Shown here in pieces: positions 53,764 through 62,367 of a stretch of 64,000 nucleotides of DNA. Both the position numbers and the translations under genes were made by a program. The DNA comes from Desulfobotulus alkaliphilus (GTDB taxonomy: Bacteria; Desulfobacterota; Desulfobacteria; Desulfobacterales; ASO4-4): NCBI RefSeq assembly GCF_007830435.1, contig NZ_VLLC01000004.1, forward strand, positions 1-64,000. The letters are read 5' to 3'. The notes below the pieces were generated by a model. It was not told where the DNA came from. It saw nothing but the letters and a program-made list of their open reading frames with translations, and did no database searches. Positions within the stretch are counted from its first letter, which is position 1. Each line of letters opens with the position of its first letter.

Positions 53764-54765
53764 ATGCTGATATCATGTGACGGGTGTGGAAAAAAATACA
53801 CTGTGGATGACAGCAGAATCCCTCGGAATGCTGTCCGATTGCGATGTCCTTATTGTGAAGCTTCCGTGCCTTTACCGCCATCGCCCTTGCCGGAAAAAAA
53901 ACAAGCAGAATCTGACCTTGTCCGAAGTCACGCAAAAAATGAAGCTGCGCCCGGCCAGCCTGTTTTAAATAAAAGGATTTTTTTCAGCAGGAGTCTTGTC
54001 TTTCACTTATACTTACCTTTTATCCTTGTTGTTATTGTTGTTACATCATGTATCGCATACTCGTATTTCCGCTCCGTACCTCTGCTCATAGAGGACCAGA
54101 TCAATCAGCGGGCCTTTGTCCTCTCAAGAACCCTGAGTTCTGCCATATCTCAACCCCTCGTGCTGCGGAACTATCTGGCTGTCAATCAGTCTGCCGCACT
54201 TTATGCTGAACTGCCCGGAGTGGCATATGTTTCGGTACAAGACAGGAATGGCAGCCTTGTGACCGGCCTTTTCGGCAGTCTGGACCGTTTTGATCAGGAT
54301 TTTGCAAGGACTGTCCTTGCAAACGGCTTCCCTCCGGAAATTATCCATATTAATCCCATGCCTGAAAACGAAACCGTATCTGCCCGCAACATTCATATCG
54401 GTGGTCGCAAAATACACGATATTGGCGTTACAGTCCGGGGAAATTCAGGTGCGGTGCATGTAGGCCTGTTCATGGATGATATTGACGGGGCAGTTATGCG
54501 CAGCCTCAGGCCTTTAATGGCAGCCATTGTATTTGTTTTTATAGCAGGAGTTGCAGCCCTGTGGTGGATCAGCAATGGTGTTTTAAGGCCTCTGAGAAAA
54601 CTGACCCGAACCACAGAAGCCATAGCCCTTGGTGACTTTGACAGACCTGTCCAGGTTCATGGACAGGGGGAGATTATGGATCTGGCCCTTGCCGTTGAGT
54701 CCATGCGCACCGCGATCCAGTCTGCCATTACCCGGTTGAAAAATCGTCAGGGAGTCAGCCGGTAA
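53764..54765 (+). CDS. Zinc-ribbon membrane sensor ending in a HAMP domain
   Basis: 333 residues from MLISCDGCGKKYTVDD, with AAAGGAGTTGTAAA before the ATG. The first 40 residues are an MJ0042-type zinc ribbon (CDGCGKKYTV ... RLRCPYCEAS). Membrane helices lie at ~85-107 (YLPFILVVIVVTSCIAYSYF) and ~260-285 (LMAAIVFVFIAGVAALWWI), bracketing a ~150-residue periplasmic domain. A HAMP domain (RPLRKLTRTTEAIALGDFDRPV) follows and the protein stops ~25 residues later. There is no kinase, cyclase or chemoreceptor output domain. A PhnD-like binding protein gene follows 30 nt downstream. Confidence 0.82.
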   Translation: MLISCDGCGKKYTVDDSRIPRNAVRLRCPYCEASVPLPPSPLPEKKQAESDLVRSHAKNEAAPGQPVLNKRIFFSRSLVFHLYLPFILVVIVVTSCIAYSYFRSVPLLIEDQINQRAFVLSRTLSSAISQPLVLRNYLAVNQSAALYAELPGVAYVSVQDRNGSLVTGLFGSLDRFDQDFARTVLANGFPPEIIHINPMPENETVSARNIHIGGRKIHDIGVTVRGNSGAVHVGLFMDDIDGAVMRSLRPLMAAIVFVFIAGVAALWWISNGVLRPLRKLTRTTEAIALGDFDRPVQVHGQGEIMDLALAVESMRTAIQSAITRLKNRQGVSR

Positions 54766-54794
54766 GTCCTTAACAGATTTTTTCGGGAGGATAT

Positions 54795-55613
54795 ATGAGA
54801 TCAGCCTTTATTTTCACTTCAATATTCTTTTTACTCAGTGTTACTGTAGCGGCAGCCGGTACAGTCTACCGCTTTTCCATGCTTCCACTCCACAGCCCCG
54901 ATGAAGTGATGGAAAGAATTGCGCCCATGGCACTGTATCTGAGCCTGAGGACAGGGGAAAACATCATACCTGTCGTGTATCGGGATTATGCGGAATATGA
55001 AAGCAGGGTTTTATCAGGAGAACTTGCAATCGGTTATCAGAACCCTTCTGTTTATATTAAGATATCTGATATCCATGAACCCCTTTTTCTTGCGGAAGAC
55101 GGTCTTGGCGGAAGCCGGTTCAGAGGACTTGTCATTGTAAGATCTGACAGCCCTGTCCAGTCTTTATCCGATCTCAGGGGAAAAAGAATCGGTATTGTCG
55201 GTAAGACTTCCACCGGAGGCTTTCTCTCGCCAAGGCTGACTCTCCAGAAGGCCGGGCTTGAAGCAGGCAGGGATTACCGGGTTATTGAGGCAACGGACAA
55301 TACCCAGGAAAATGTTATTTTTTCCGTTCATCTGAATGAGGTTGATGCCGGATTTATCAGGGAGTCAGCCCTGCATATGGCAGATACCTATCTCCCTCCG
55401 GGCCGTATCCGTGTGCTTGCGGAAGGTGAATGGATTCCCAATTATTGCATTTCTGTCAACAGGAATCTTCCTGAAAAGCTCAAAAATGCCATCCGCAAGG
55501 CGCTCTCGGAAATAAGGCCGGGAGATCCGGTTTTCAGAAATCTGCATATTACAGGCCTGCATCCTGTGGATGATACGGTTTTTGATGGAATAAGAGAGGC
55601 TGCAAGCAGGTAA
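54795..55613 (+). CDS. PhnD-like periplasmic substrate-binding protein
   Basis: 272 residues with a signal peptide (FTSIFFLLSVTVAAAG). The fold matches the phosphate/phosphite/phosphonate-binding PhnD family (DUF of type PF12974): YRFSMLPLHSPDEVMERIAPM at the start, SLSDLRGKRIGIVGKTSTGG and VDAGFIRESALHM inside. There is no ABC permease or ATPase gene next to it. Pairing with the HAMP sensor suggests it acts as an extracytoplasmic ligand sensor rather than a transporter component (inference). GGGAGGATAT precedes the ATG. Confidence 0.85.
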   Translation: MRSAFIFTSIFFLLSVTVAAAGTVYRFSMLPLHSPDEVMERIAPMALYLSLRTGENIIPVVYRDYAEYESRVLSGELAIGYQNPSVYIKISDIHEPLFLAEDGLGGSRFRGLVIVRSDSPVQSLSDLRGKRIGIVGKTSTGGFLSPRLTLQKAGLEAGRDYRVIEATDNTQENVIFSVHLNEVDAGFIRESALHMADTYLPPGRIRVLAEGEWIPNYCISVNRNLPEKLKNAIRKALSEIRPGDPVFRNLHITGLHPVDDTVFDGIREAASR

Positions 55614-55640
55614 AATGCATGTATGCTGGCAAAGGTCTGC

Positions 55641-58328
55641 TCAGTGGGCCTCAGACCAGTTGCTTCCAAAGGCAAGGTTGACCAAAAGAGGCACCTTGAG
55701 GGGAGCTACGTTTTCCATGATCTGCATGACCATCCCGGCGGCTTTTTCCTTTTCCTCCTCCGGCACCTCAAAGACCAGTTCATCATGGACGGTGAGCAGC
55801 ATGCGGGTCTGCATGGAATGATCCCTTAAAGCCGCATCCATCTGAACCATGGCCATTTTGATGAGATCCGCAGCGGAACCCTGTATGGGTGTATTCACGG
55901 CAATGCGTTCGGCCATCTGCCTCAGGTTGTGGTTGGGGCTGTCTATGTCGGGCAGGGGGCGGATGCGGCCAAAAAGGGTGGTGGTGAAGCCCTTTTCCCT
56001 GGCCTCTTCCACGGTCTTTTCCATAAAGGCCTTTACCCCTGCATAGCGGGCAAAATAGTGGGTGATATAGGTTTTGGCCATTTTCTGGCTGATGCCCAGT
56101 TCCCCGGCCAGCCGGTAAGGACCCATGCCATACATGATGCCGAAGTTGATGGTTTTGGCCTGTCGCCTGAGTTCTTCTGTGATGAATTCCGGGAAAACCT
56201 GAAAAATCTCCGCAGCGGTTCTTGTGTGAATGTCTTCGTTTTCCCTGAAGGATTCCATGAGAATCCTGTCTTCGGAATAATGGGCCAGAAGGCGCAGCTC
56301 AATCTGCGAATAATCCGCAGCCATCATCTGCCATCCTTTCTGGGGGATGAAAACCTTGCGGATTTCGCGGCCTTCTTCCGTGCGGATGGGAATGTTCTGC
56401 AGGTTGGGGCTGGAGCTTGAAAGGCGGCCCGTGGCCGTTACTCCCTGATTGAAGCTCGTGTGAATACGGCCACTTGCAGGATGTATCAGCTCCTGCAGGG
56501 CATCGGCATAGGTGTTTTTCAGTTTGGCAAGGGTTCTGTGCCGCAGGACCTTTGCCGGAAGGGGATGTTTGTCCGCAAGGCTTTCCAGCACGGAAACATC
56601 CGTGGAATAGCCCGTCTTTTTTTTGGTTTTTTTCTGTACGGGCAGCCCGAGCACTTCAAAGAGAATGTGACCCATCTGCTGGGGAGAATTGATGTTGAAT
56701 TCCGAGCCTGCCAGCTCATGAATTTCTCCGGTAATGGAAGAAAGCTCCTTTTCCATGGCTGCCGAAAGGCTGCGGAGCTTTTCCCTGTCCACAGCTATTC
56801 CCCTTTCTTCCATGCGCATGAGCACCGGAACAAGGGGCATTTCAAGGGTTTCAAAGAGGGTTGTGAGCTTTTTTTCTTCCAGCTCAGGTTGAAGTTTTTT
56901 CCAGAGGGCAAGGGTGATGTCCGCATCCTCACAGGCATAGGGCAGGGCCTTTTCCAGAGAGGCATGCTCAAAACCCATTCCTTTTTTAGGCACAACATCT
57001 TTATATTGAAGGGTTCTGTGACCCAGCATGTCCATGGCCAGTGCATCCAGGCTGTGGCTGCTGCGGGTGGGATCAATGAGATAGCTTGCAATGAGGGTGT
57101 CCTTTAAAGGGCCTTCAAGCCGGATTCCCTGACGGGAGAGCACTGTCCAGTCATATTTGAGATTTTGGGCAACTTTGATGATATCCGGATCGGAAAAAAG
57201 GACTTCAAGTTCTTCTCTTATATCATTAAAGGAAAGCTGGGCCGGGAAATCTTCACCCAGATGAGCTATGGGAATATAAACCCCCTGATCCTCTTTCCAG
57301 CTAAAAGAGATACCCACAAGACCTGCGGACAGGGCATCAAGGCCCGTTGTTTCCGTATCAAAGGCCATGATGCCTGCTTTTTTTATGGCTTCTATGGCTT
57401 TTTTTAAATCGTTGGCAGTGAAAATGGCCTGATAATCCTTCACGAGCTCTGGTTTTTCCGGGGCCGTGCTGCCTTCTGCGCTAAAGCTTTCCTGGAGCTG
57501 GCGGAAATCAAGCTCCCGGAAAAGGGATACCAGCAAAGCCTTGTCGCTATCCTTTTTCCGCCATTCTTCGGGATTGAAATCTATGGGCGCATGGCAGTCG
57601 ATGGCGGCCAGTTTCCGGCTTAAAAAGGCCTTTTCCCTGTTGTTTATGAGATTTTCCACCATCTTTTTTTTACCCATGGACGGGATGGCATCATAGATCT
57701 TTTCAAGGCTTCCGTACTCTTTGATCAGGGCGGTGGCGGTTTTGGGGCCGATGCCGGGTACACCGGGAATGTTGTCGGAGCTGTCTCCGGTCAGGGCCAT
57801 CATGTCCACAACGCCCCTTGCGTCAAAGCCGAATTTTTCCTTTAAAAGGGCCACATCGCTCCAGACATCCTTCATGGGGTCAAAGATTTTCGTGTTCTCA
57901 TCTACAAGCTGAAGAAAATCCTTGTCCCCTGTCACCAGCACCACATGGAAGCCTGCATTTTTTGCCTGAAGCGCAAGGGTGCCCGCAAGGTCATCGGCTT
58001 CCCAGCCTTCCATGCGGAGAATGGGAAGGCCAAGGGCTTTGGTGATGGCATGGATGCGGTCAATCTGGCATACAAGGTCTTCGGGCATGGGTGGACGGTT
58101 GGCTTTGTATTCGGGGTATATTTCATGGCGGAAGGTGGGGCCTTTGGCATCAAAGAGCACACCTGCATATTCGGGACGATAGCTTTCCAGGAGCTTGATG
58201 ATGGTTCGGGTGAAACCAAAGGTGGCATTGGTGGGTTCACCTTTAGAGCTGGAAAGGTTGCGGATGGCGTGATAGCTTCGGTAGATATAGGCGGAGCCGT
58301 CTATGAGATAAAGGGTGGGTGCTGTCAT
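55641..58328 (-). CDS. polA: DNA polymerase I
   Basis: 895 residues, normal length. 5'-3' exonuclease domain (~1-290; YLIDGSAYIYRSYHA, GWEADDLAGTLA, GDSSDNIPGVPGIGPKTA); 3'-5' exonuclease (~310-500) with its acidic residues preserved (MAFDTETTGLDAL and YACEDADIT), so proofreading should be active; polymerase domain with DYSQIELRLLAHYS, AKTINFGIMYGMG and LTVHDELVFEVP. Used in repair and Okazaki-fragment maturation. It converges on the PhnD-like gene, 27 nt away. Confidence 0.97.
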   Translation of the reverse strand: MTAPTLYLIDGSAYIYRSYHAIRNLSSSKGEPTNATFGFTRTIIKLLESYRPEYAGVLFDAKGPTFRHEIYPEYKANRPPMPEDLVCQIDRIHAITKALGLPILRMEGWEADDLAGTLALQAKNAGFHVVLVTGDKDFLQLVDENTKIFDPMKDVWSDVALLKEKFGFDARGVVDMMALTGDSSDNIPGVPGIGPKTATALIKEYGSLEKIYDAIPSMGKKKMVENLINNREKAFLSRKLAAIDCHAPIDFNPEEWRKKDSDKALLVSLFRELDFRQLQESFSAEGSTAPEKPELVKDYQAIFTANDLKKAIEAIKKAGIMAFDTETTGLDALSAGLVGISFSWKEDQGVYIPIAHLGEDFPAQLSFNDIREELEVLFSDPDIIKVAQNLKYDWTVLSRQGIRLEGPLKDTLIASYLIDPTRSSHSLDALAMDMLGHRTLQYKDVVPKKGMGFEHASLEKALPYACEDADITLALWKKLQPELEEKKLTTLFETLEMPLVPVLMRMEERGIAVDREKLRSLSAAMEKELSSITGEIHELAGSEFNINSPQQMGHILFEVLGLPVQKKTKKKTGYSTDVSVLESLADKHPLPAKVLRHRTLAKLKNTYADALQELIHPASGRIHTSFNQGVTATGRLSSSSPNLQNIPIRTEEGREIRKVFIPQKGWQMMAADYSQIELRLLAHYSEDRILMESFRENEDIHTRTAAEIFQVFPEFITEELRRQAKTINFGIMYGMGPYRLAGELGISQKMAKTYITHYFARYAGVKAFMEKTVEEAREKGFTTTLFGRIRPLPDIDSPNHNLRQMAERIAVNTPIQGSAADLIKMAMVQMDAALRDHSMQTRMLLTVHDELVFEVPEEEKEKAAGMVMQIMENVAPLKVPLLVNLAFGSNWSEAH

Positions 58329-58439
58329 GGCCCTGTTTTCCTCGGAAAAGAAGTTGGTGTTTGCCCGTCAAGGGGAATACACAGTAAAATAAAGATCTGT
58401 ACCATGGGCTTTTTTAAAGGACAAGAAAAGGAGAAAATC

Positions 58440-58865
58440 ATGGGTAAAGGACGCATACTGAAATCAGACGGGGATATTCAATTGGCCCTTAAAAATGCAA
58501 AAACCATTGCTGTTTTGGGGATGAGCCCCAAAGAAGAGCGGGATTCCAACAGGGTGGGCAAATATATGATGGCTGCCGGTTATGATCTGATTCCCGTGAA
58601 TCCCGCTAAGGGAGAAATCCTTGGTCTGGCCGTGCAGGAAAAGATTGAGGATCTGGAGCCGGGTTCCGTGGATATTCTGGATGTGTTCCGGAAGTCGGAG
58701 GATGTGGCAGGTCATGTGGATGGGGCCATTGCCCTGAAGCCGAAGCTTGTCTGGATGCAGCTGGGCGTGGAGAACATGGAAGCTGCGGAAAGGCTCATGG
58801 AAGCGGGTATTGATGTGATCATGGATAAATGTATCAAGGTGGAACATGCAAGACTTGTTGTCTGA
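58440..58865 (+). CDS. CoA-binding protein (YccU family)
   Basis: 141 residues from MGKGRILKSDGD, with AAAAGGAGAAAATC before the ATG. A single Rossmann CoA-binding domain: TIAVLGMSPKEERDSNRVGKY, GYDLIPVNPA, VDILDVFRKSEDV, VWMQLGVENMEAAERL and a Cys near the end (DKCIKVEHARL), as in succinyl-CoA synthetase alpha-type CoA-binding proteins. Function in bacteria is not established. It is divergent from polA and overlaps the next gene by 20 bp. Confidence 0.9.
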   Translation: MGKGRILKSDGDIQLALKNAKTIAVLGMSPKEERDSNRVGKYMMAAGYDLIPVNPAKGEILGLAVQEKIEDLEPGSVDILDVFRKSEDVAGHVDGAIALKPKLVWMQLGVENMEAAERLMEAGIDVIMDKCIKVEHARLVV

Positions 58866-59082
58866 GAAGAAAAGGGCTGGGGGATACAGGCAACGAAGAA
58901 AGCAGGCCCGCATGGAGCCTTGCCACTGGTGCCGCAATACGGCTCCCTTTGTCTGGCAGTGCCGCTGCGGTCTGCGGATATGCCAGACCTGCATGGATGA
59001 AAATTTCTGGGGGCTGTCCTGCAACGGTATCACCTGGGTCTGCCCGGACTGCGGTGAGCAGAACGGTTTTGGCAATCAATAG
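58846..59082 (+). CDS. Small zinc-ribbon protein
   Basis: 78 residues; AAGGTGGAAC precedes the ATG within the end of the CoA-binding gene, implying translational coupling. Four Cys pairs (CHWCRN, CRCGLRICQTC, CNGITWVCPDC) look like two zinc ribbons; ATG 58912 is an alternative start that keeps all of them. No family recognised. Rubredoxin-like or RNA-binding roles are only guesses. Confidence 0.65.
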   Translation: MQDLLSEKKRAGGYRQRRKQARMEPCHWCRNTAPFVWQCRCGLRICQTCMDENFWGLSCNGITWVCPDCGEQNGFGNQ

Positions 59083-59378
59083 TATTTCTGATTACTACCC
59101 TGACTCAGCCACAGCTTGCTGGTCAGGTTGTTGCCAGGCCTATGGTTGCTGGCTTTAATAGGGGCAGGCTTGAAGGCCTGCCCCTACGAATGATTTTTAC
59201 GGCCCTGTTTTGTGTAGGAGCACCCTTTACGGATGCCCGCTAACATGTGTAAAATCTGGTCATATTTTTCCATAATTAAGGTTTGTAGGGCTGAAAAAGA
59301 CAGTGGTAATCAGCATAGTATTTGGAAAAAGGAAAGGGGGAGATGTTTCGGGGCATCTCCTCTGTCAGTTCCAGAAAA
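59083..59378. repeat. Intergenic block of short interspersed repeats
   Basis: 59160-59188 is a hairpin (GGGGCAGGC ... GCCTGCCCC) preceded by sequence related to 24830-24890. 59211-59238 is an inverted copy of the 32979-32999 element. 59278-59317 (AAGGTTTGTAGGGCTGAAAA, then CAGTGGTAATCAG) repeats 24960-24992. GATGTTTCGGGGCATC (59342-59357) is a small hairpin. No gene seen. Confidence 0.6.
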
Positions 59379-59512
59379 GCAGCTCACGCCCTGTTAGGGC
59401 GTCTTGTCATAGAGTACCTGTGCAGGATTCAAACTCATTTCGATCAGTGATGGATAATTGGCCACTTTTTAAGCTTTTGAATTAAAAGAACTAAATGCAA
59501 GTTACTCCGAAG
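59379..59512. repeat. 134-bp hairpin repeat, second copy
   Basis: Matches 36571-36704 along its whole length with few changes: CACGCCCTGTTAGGGCG hairpin, CTTGTCATAGAGTA, GATCAGTGATGGATAATTGG, AAGTTACTCCGAAG. It stops four nt short of the HAD gene's stop codon. The upstream tandem unit present at 36511 is absent here, so the 134-bp element is the mobile or amplified unit. Confidence 0.8.
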
Positions 59513-59515
59513 GTG

Positions 59516-60151
59516 TCAAGCGCATCCTTTCATCACGAGTTCCGGCAATCCGGCAAGGCTTGTGATCTGGACTTCTGCCCCCAGATCTTCAGGGCCATAG
59601 CCGATAAAATGGCAGCCTGCTGCCAAGGCCGATTGCGCATCCAGAGGTGAATCCCCGATATAGAGAAGGTTTTCCGGGTTTATGCCAAAGTGACCGATAA
59701 GTCTTTCCAGCATGTCGGGCCAGGGTTTGGCCCTGACCACATCCATGGATGTGATCAGCATGTCAAAATGCTTTGTGAGATCAAAGTGATCCAGAAGGGG
59801 GCGCAGGGTATTGGATCGGTTGGTGGCAACGGCGGTCTTAAAATCTGTCTGAAGGATTTTCAGCACCTTTCTCAGGTGCGGCTCTTCAATCATAAGGGGA
59901 AAAAGATCCGGGTAATGGAAGTTTTTCTGCTTTCCCCTGACCTTTTCCAGATCAACCCTGCCTTTAAAAAGATAGTCAATGGCTGCTGCGGCGGTATGCA
60001 TATGCACATAATGGAAGTCCTTTTCATCCATGGGCGGCAGGTCAAAATATTTGAGCAGGGTATTGTAATAGGTCTGGTTGGCTCTGGTGGAGTCAAACAT
60101 CACACCGTCGCAGTCAAAAGCAACAAGCCGGATATTTTTAAAAATCTGCAT
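59516..60151 (-). CDS. HAD-superfamily phosphatase (phosphoglycolate phosphatase-like)
   Basis: 211 residues. Motif I VAFDCDGVMFDST (nucleophile and acid Asp), motif II VATNRSN, Lys in VVRAKPWPDML, motif IV YIGDSPLDAQSALAAG. An alpha-helical C1 cap sits between motifs I and II. Members dephosphorylate small phosphoesters; the Asp-Cys-Asp-Gly-Val start is common. Substrate unknown. 60152-60334, upstream, holds no gene. Confidence 0.9.
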   Translation of the reverse strand: MQIFKNIRLVAFDCDGVMFDSTRANQTYYNTLLKYFDLPPMDEKDFHYVHMHTAAAAIDYLFKGRVDLEKVRGKQKNFHYPDLFPLMIEEPHLRKVLKILQTDFKTAVATNRSNTLRPLLDHFDLTKHFDMLITSMDVVRAKPWPDMLERLIGHFGINPENLLYIGDSPLDAQSALAAGCHFIGYGPEDLGAEVQITSLAGLPELVMKGCA

Positions 60152-60334
60152 AACACGTCCTTTTTTGATGCCTTACCCGACTCCGCCACACCTGAGCGGG
60201 AGACTTTGATGCAGGCAGGCCAAATGCTGTATTTACGAAAGTTTTTCACGGCTCTGTCTGCAAGAATCCCTTTAGCGGTTCCCACAGCCAGACGCAAATC
60301 CTGCCCCTTATCTTGGCAGGGTTCAGTGGCGCTT

Positions 60335-61024
60335 TTATTCCGGAGGCCGGATATCCCCAAGTACCCGTATACGGATGTCTTTTCTTACGGGACTTTCAAT
60401 ATCAAGGATCAGGGTATCATAGTAGCGCCCTGCCTTTTTGGTTATATTGGAAACGGAGATAAGATAGCTGCCGTTTTCATCGGGTTCTGAGAGGCTGAAA
60501 TCGAAATCCCCCCCCCTTGTGGCACGGATATCTTTAACCATAAAAGGATATTCGGGGTCGGGCTTCAGAACAATCTCCTGCTCAATGGTCTCTCCGGCAA
60601 TCCCATACAGGGTTATGATGGCAGGTTCCACCATGGCAAAGGGTTTGATGAATCCTCTGATTTCAAACCGGATCTCCGGGCTGTTGGCTGCATTGCTGCT
60701 TAGGGCTATGGTCTGAACCAGGGTTCGCCCTGCATAGCCTGCGGTATTGACCTTTACATCCAGATGTCCCTCGCCGCCGGGAGGGATGCGCCCCGTAAAG
60801 GAGGTCGCAGAGCAGCCTCAGCCGGGATTCACCCTCAGGATGCGCAGCTCACTGTCTCCGGTATTGTGCAGAGTGAAGCGATGGGTGAGAATGCTGCCTT
60901 CGGGCAGGGTGTCAAAGGTGTATACCCTCTCTGGAGCATGGAGGAACGGTTTTGCCCAGAGGGGCAAGGCAGTCAGACAGACCAACATAAAAATATAAAA
61001 AAAAGGTACGGGTTTCATCGACAT
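60335..61024 (-). CDS. DUF1573-family exported protein with an in-frame UGA at a conserved Cys: candidate selenoprotein
   Basis: One continuous frame of 229 codons interrupted only by TGA at 60818-60820 (codon 69). Before it: signal peptide (PFFYIFMLVCLTALPLWA) and the DUF1573 Ig-like strand pattern FDTLPEGSILTHRFTLHNTG and LRILRVNPG. After it: GCSATSFTGRIPPGGEGHLD, VKVNTAGYAGRTLVQTIALS and a second Ig-like domain to the C-terminus. DUF1573 proteins have a conserved Cys-Gly-Cys exactly here, so UGA replaces the first Cys (PG-U-GCS). A bulged hairpin at 60787-60809 could be the SECIS. If UGA is read as stop, the product is a 68-residue fragment; a TGC-to-TGA nonsense mutation is the alternative. 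Confidence 0.7.
60787..60809 (-). promoter_or_regulatory. Possible bacterial SECIS element
   Basis: Eight nt after the UGA, UGCG pairs with CGCA and, after a two-base AC bulge, CUCC pairs with GGGG around the loop UUUAC. The apical loop is 19-23 nt from the UGA, inside the range known for bacterial SECIS. Bacterial loops usually carry a G at the first or second position, which this one lacks; a further stem (UCCCUC/GAGGGA) lies at 60767-60786. Tentative. Confidence 0.35.
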
Positions 61025-61131
61025 AGGGCTTCCAATTTATTTATTTAATATAATTACTGGTACTCACAAAAAGTCAAAAACGACAGTAATTATTCAGAAC
61101 GGTTTATTCCGAACTGTCAATGCTGTAGTTG

Positions 61132-61432
61132 CAGCAGCTTCGTACTGTTGTAAGGCACTTTGGCTATTTGCAAGTGACATTGCAATCGTTTCGGATCAGA
61201 GCTTTGCAGGCCTGTGCGAAAGAAGCGGCAAACTGTCTGAGCCGCCACAAAGGCAGCGTACCAAGGCCTGCTATGGTAATCAAAAAGCTTATCCTGCCTG
61301 TGGCGGGGAGTTTTTGCCGCTTCCGTACAGGCCAAGAAGCTCCCGAATAAGATTGCGTCACGGGCAAATAGCCTGGGGCCTGTGCATCTGTCTTTGAGGT
61401 TTGGTACTTGGAAAACTGTGATGAACAGTTAC
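61132..61432. repeat. 301-bp dispersed repeat, copy B
   Basis: Same length as and about 94% identical to copy A at 27162-27462. 5' of the shared start, both have GTAATTATTCAG, but here 36 extra bp separate it from CAGCTTCG. An IS630 remnant begins at its 3' end. The rest of 61025-61778 outside this and the remnant shows nothing recognisable. Confidence 0.8.
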
Positions 61433-61435
61433 AAA

Positions 61436-61640
61436 CGACAGGAAAGCTCCGCTTATTCTTCCTGGCTCCATACTCCACCATTTGAATCCGGATGAAATGC
61501 TATGGGGATACCTGGAACAGCTGCCTTTACAGAGAATACGGATCTTGATTTTTAATGTACATATTTTCTACAATGACAGAAGAAGAAGTTTTCAATATTT
61601 CCAGAACCCGCTAATCAATAAGACTCAGAGCGGCCATCTG
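61436..61640 (+). pseudogene. IS630-family transposase remnant, C-terminal part
   Basis: Plus-strand reading LFFLAPYS in one frame continues as HLNPDEMLWGYL in another, the hallmark end of the IS630 DDE domain (Pro-x-Tyr-Ser-Pro-x-Leu-Asn-Pro-Asp-Glu), broken by a frameshift. No start or catalytic Asp residues remain. The downstream limit is approximate. Confidence 0.65.
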
Positions 61641-61778
61641 TAACAACAGTCAAAACTTTCTTTTCGTTTTTTTAAAACAAAGCCCTTTGTAACCGCTGGT
61701 CTTTTTGTATTCTGTCCCTGCCCTGCCGGAGGCAGTACGGGTGACGAGGTAACGACACATTTTAATAAGGAGTTTGCC

Positions 61779-62291
61779 ATGTACCAGTCCATAAAAAAAA
61801 TTCTTTATGCCACAGACCTTTCTGAAACCGCAAGGGATGCCATGCGCTATGCCGTCAGCCTCACGGGCCGTTATGGGGCAGAAATGACAAGTCTCCATGT
61901 TGTTCCGGATATTTATGAGGAAATGACCCTGTCCACGGGCATTGACATGGATCTTTATTTTGGCATAGACCGGTGGCGTTCCCTGACAGATGAACGCCTT
62001 GGCAGCGCCAAGGAAGCCGTTCTTGAGCGTATCAGGGCAACCTGTGAAGAACTGAAGGAAGAGGTAGGGGACTGCCTTGCATCCTGCGAACATGTTCTGG
62101 TCAAAGTGGGACATCCCGTTAAAACCATCATTGATACGGCAACGGAAGACGGTTATGATCTCGTGGTGATGGGAACCCGGGGGCACAGCAAGTTTGAGGA
62201 TCTGCTTCTGGGCAGTACGGCCAATGGGGTTATCCGCCGCTGCCCCGTACCTGTCATGGTGGTAAGACTGGAAGCACCGAAAACTTCCTGA
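61779..62291 (+). CDS. Universal stress protein (UspA family)
   Basis: 170 residues with AATAAGGAGTTTGCC before the ATG. Single UspA domain: KKILYATDLSETARDAMRYAV, LKVGHPVKTIIDTA-like middle (VKVGHPVKTIIDTATEDG) and the ATP-binding pattern GTRGHSKFEDLLLGSTANGV, intact, so this is probably an ATP-binding member, unlike the tandem protein at 19810. An insertion of ~25 residues (MTLSTGIDMDLYFGIDRWR) is common in deltaproteobacterial versions. Confidence 0.92.
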   Translation: MYQSIKKILYATDLSETARDAMRYAVSLTGRYGAEMTSLHVVPDIYEEMTLSTGIDMDLYFGIDRWRSLTDERLGSAKEAVLERIRATCEELKEEVGDCLASCEHVLVKVGHPVKTIIDTATEDGYDLVVMGTRGHSKFEDLLLGSTANGVIRRCPVPVMVVRLEAPKTS

Positions 62292-62367
62292 CGGCTGGCA
62301 GCCCTTACCGTCTACAAATCATGGATTGTTATATTTTTTAATTTTTTTTGCAGGAAAAGGGAGAAGC

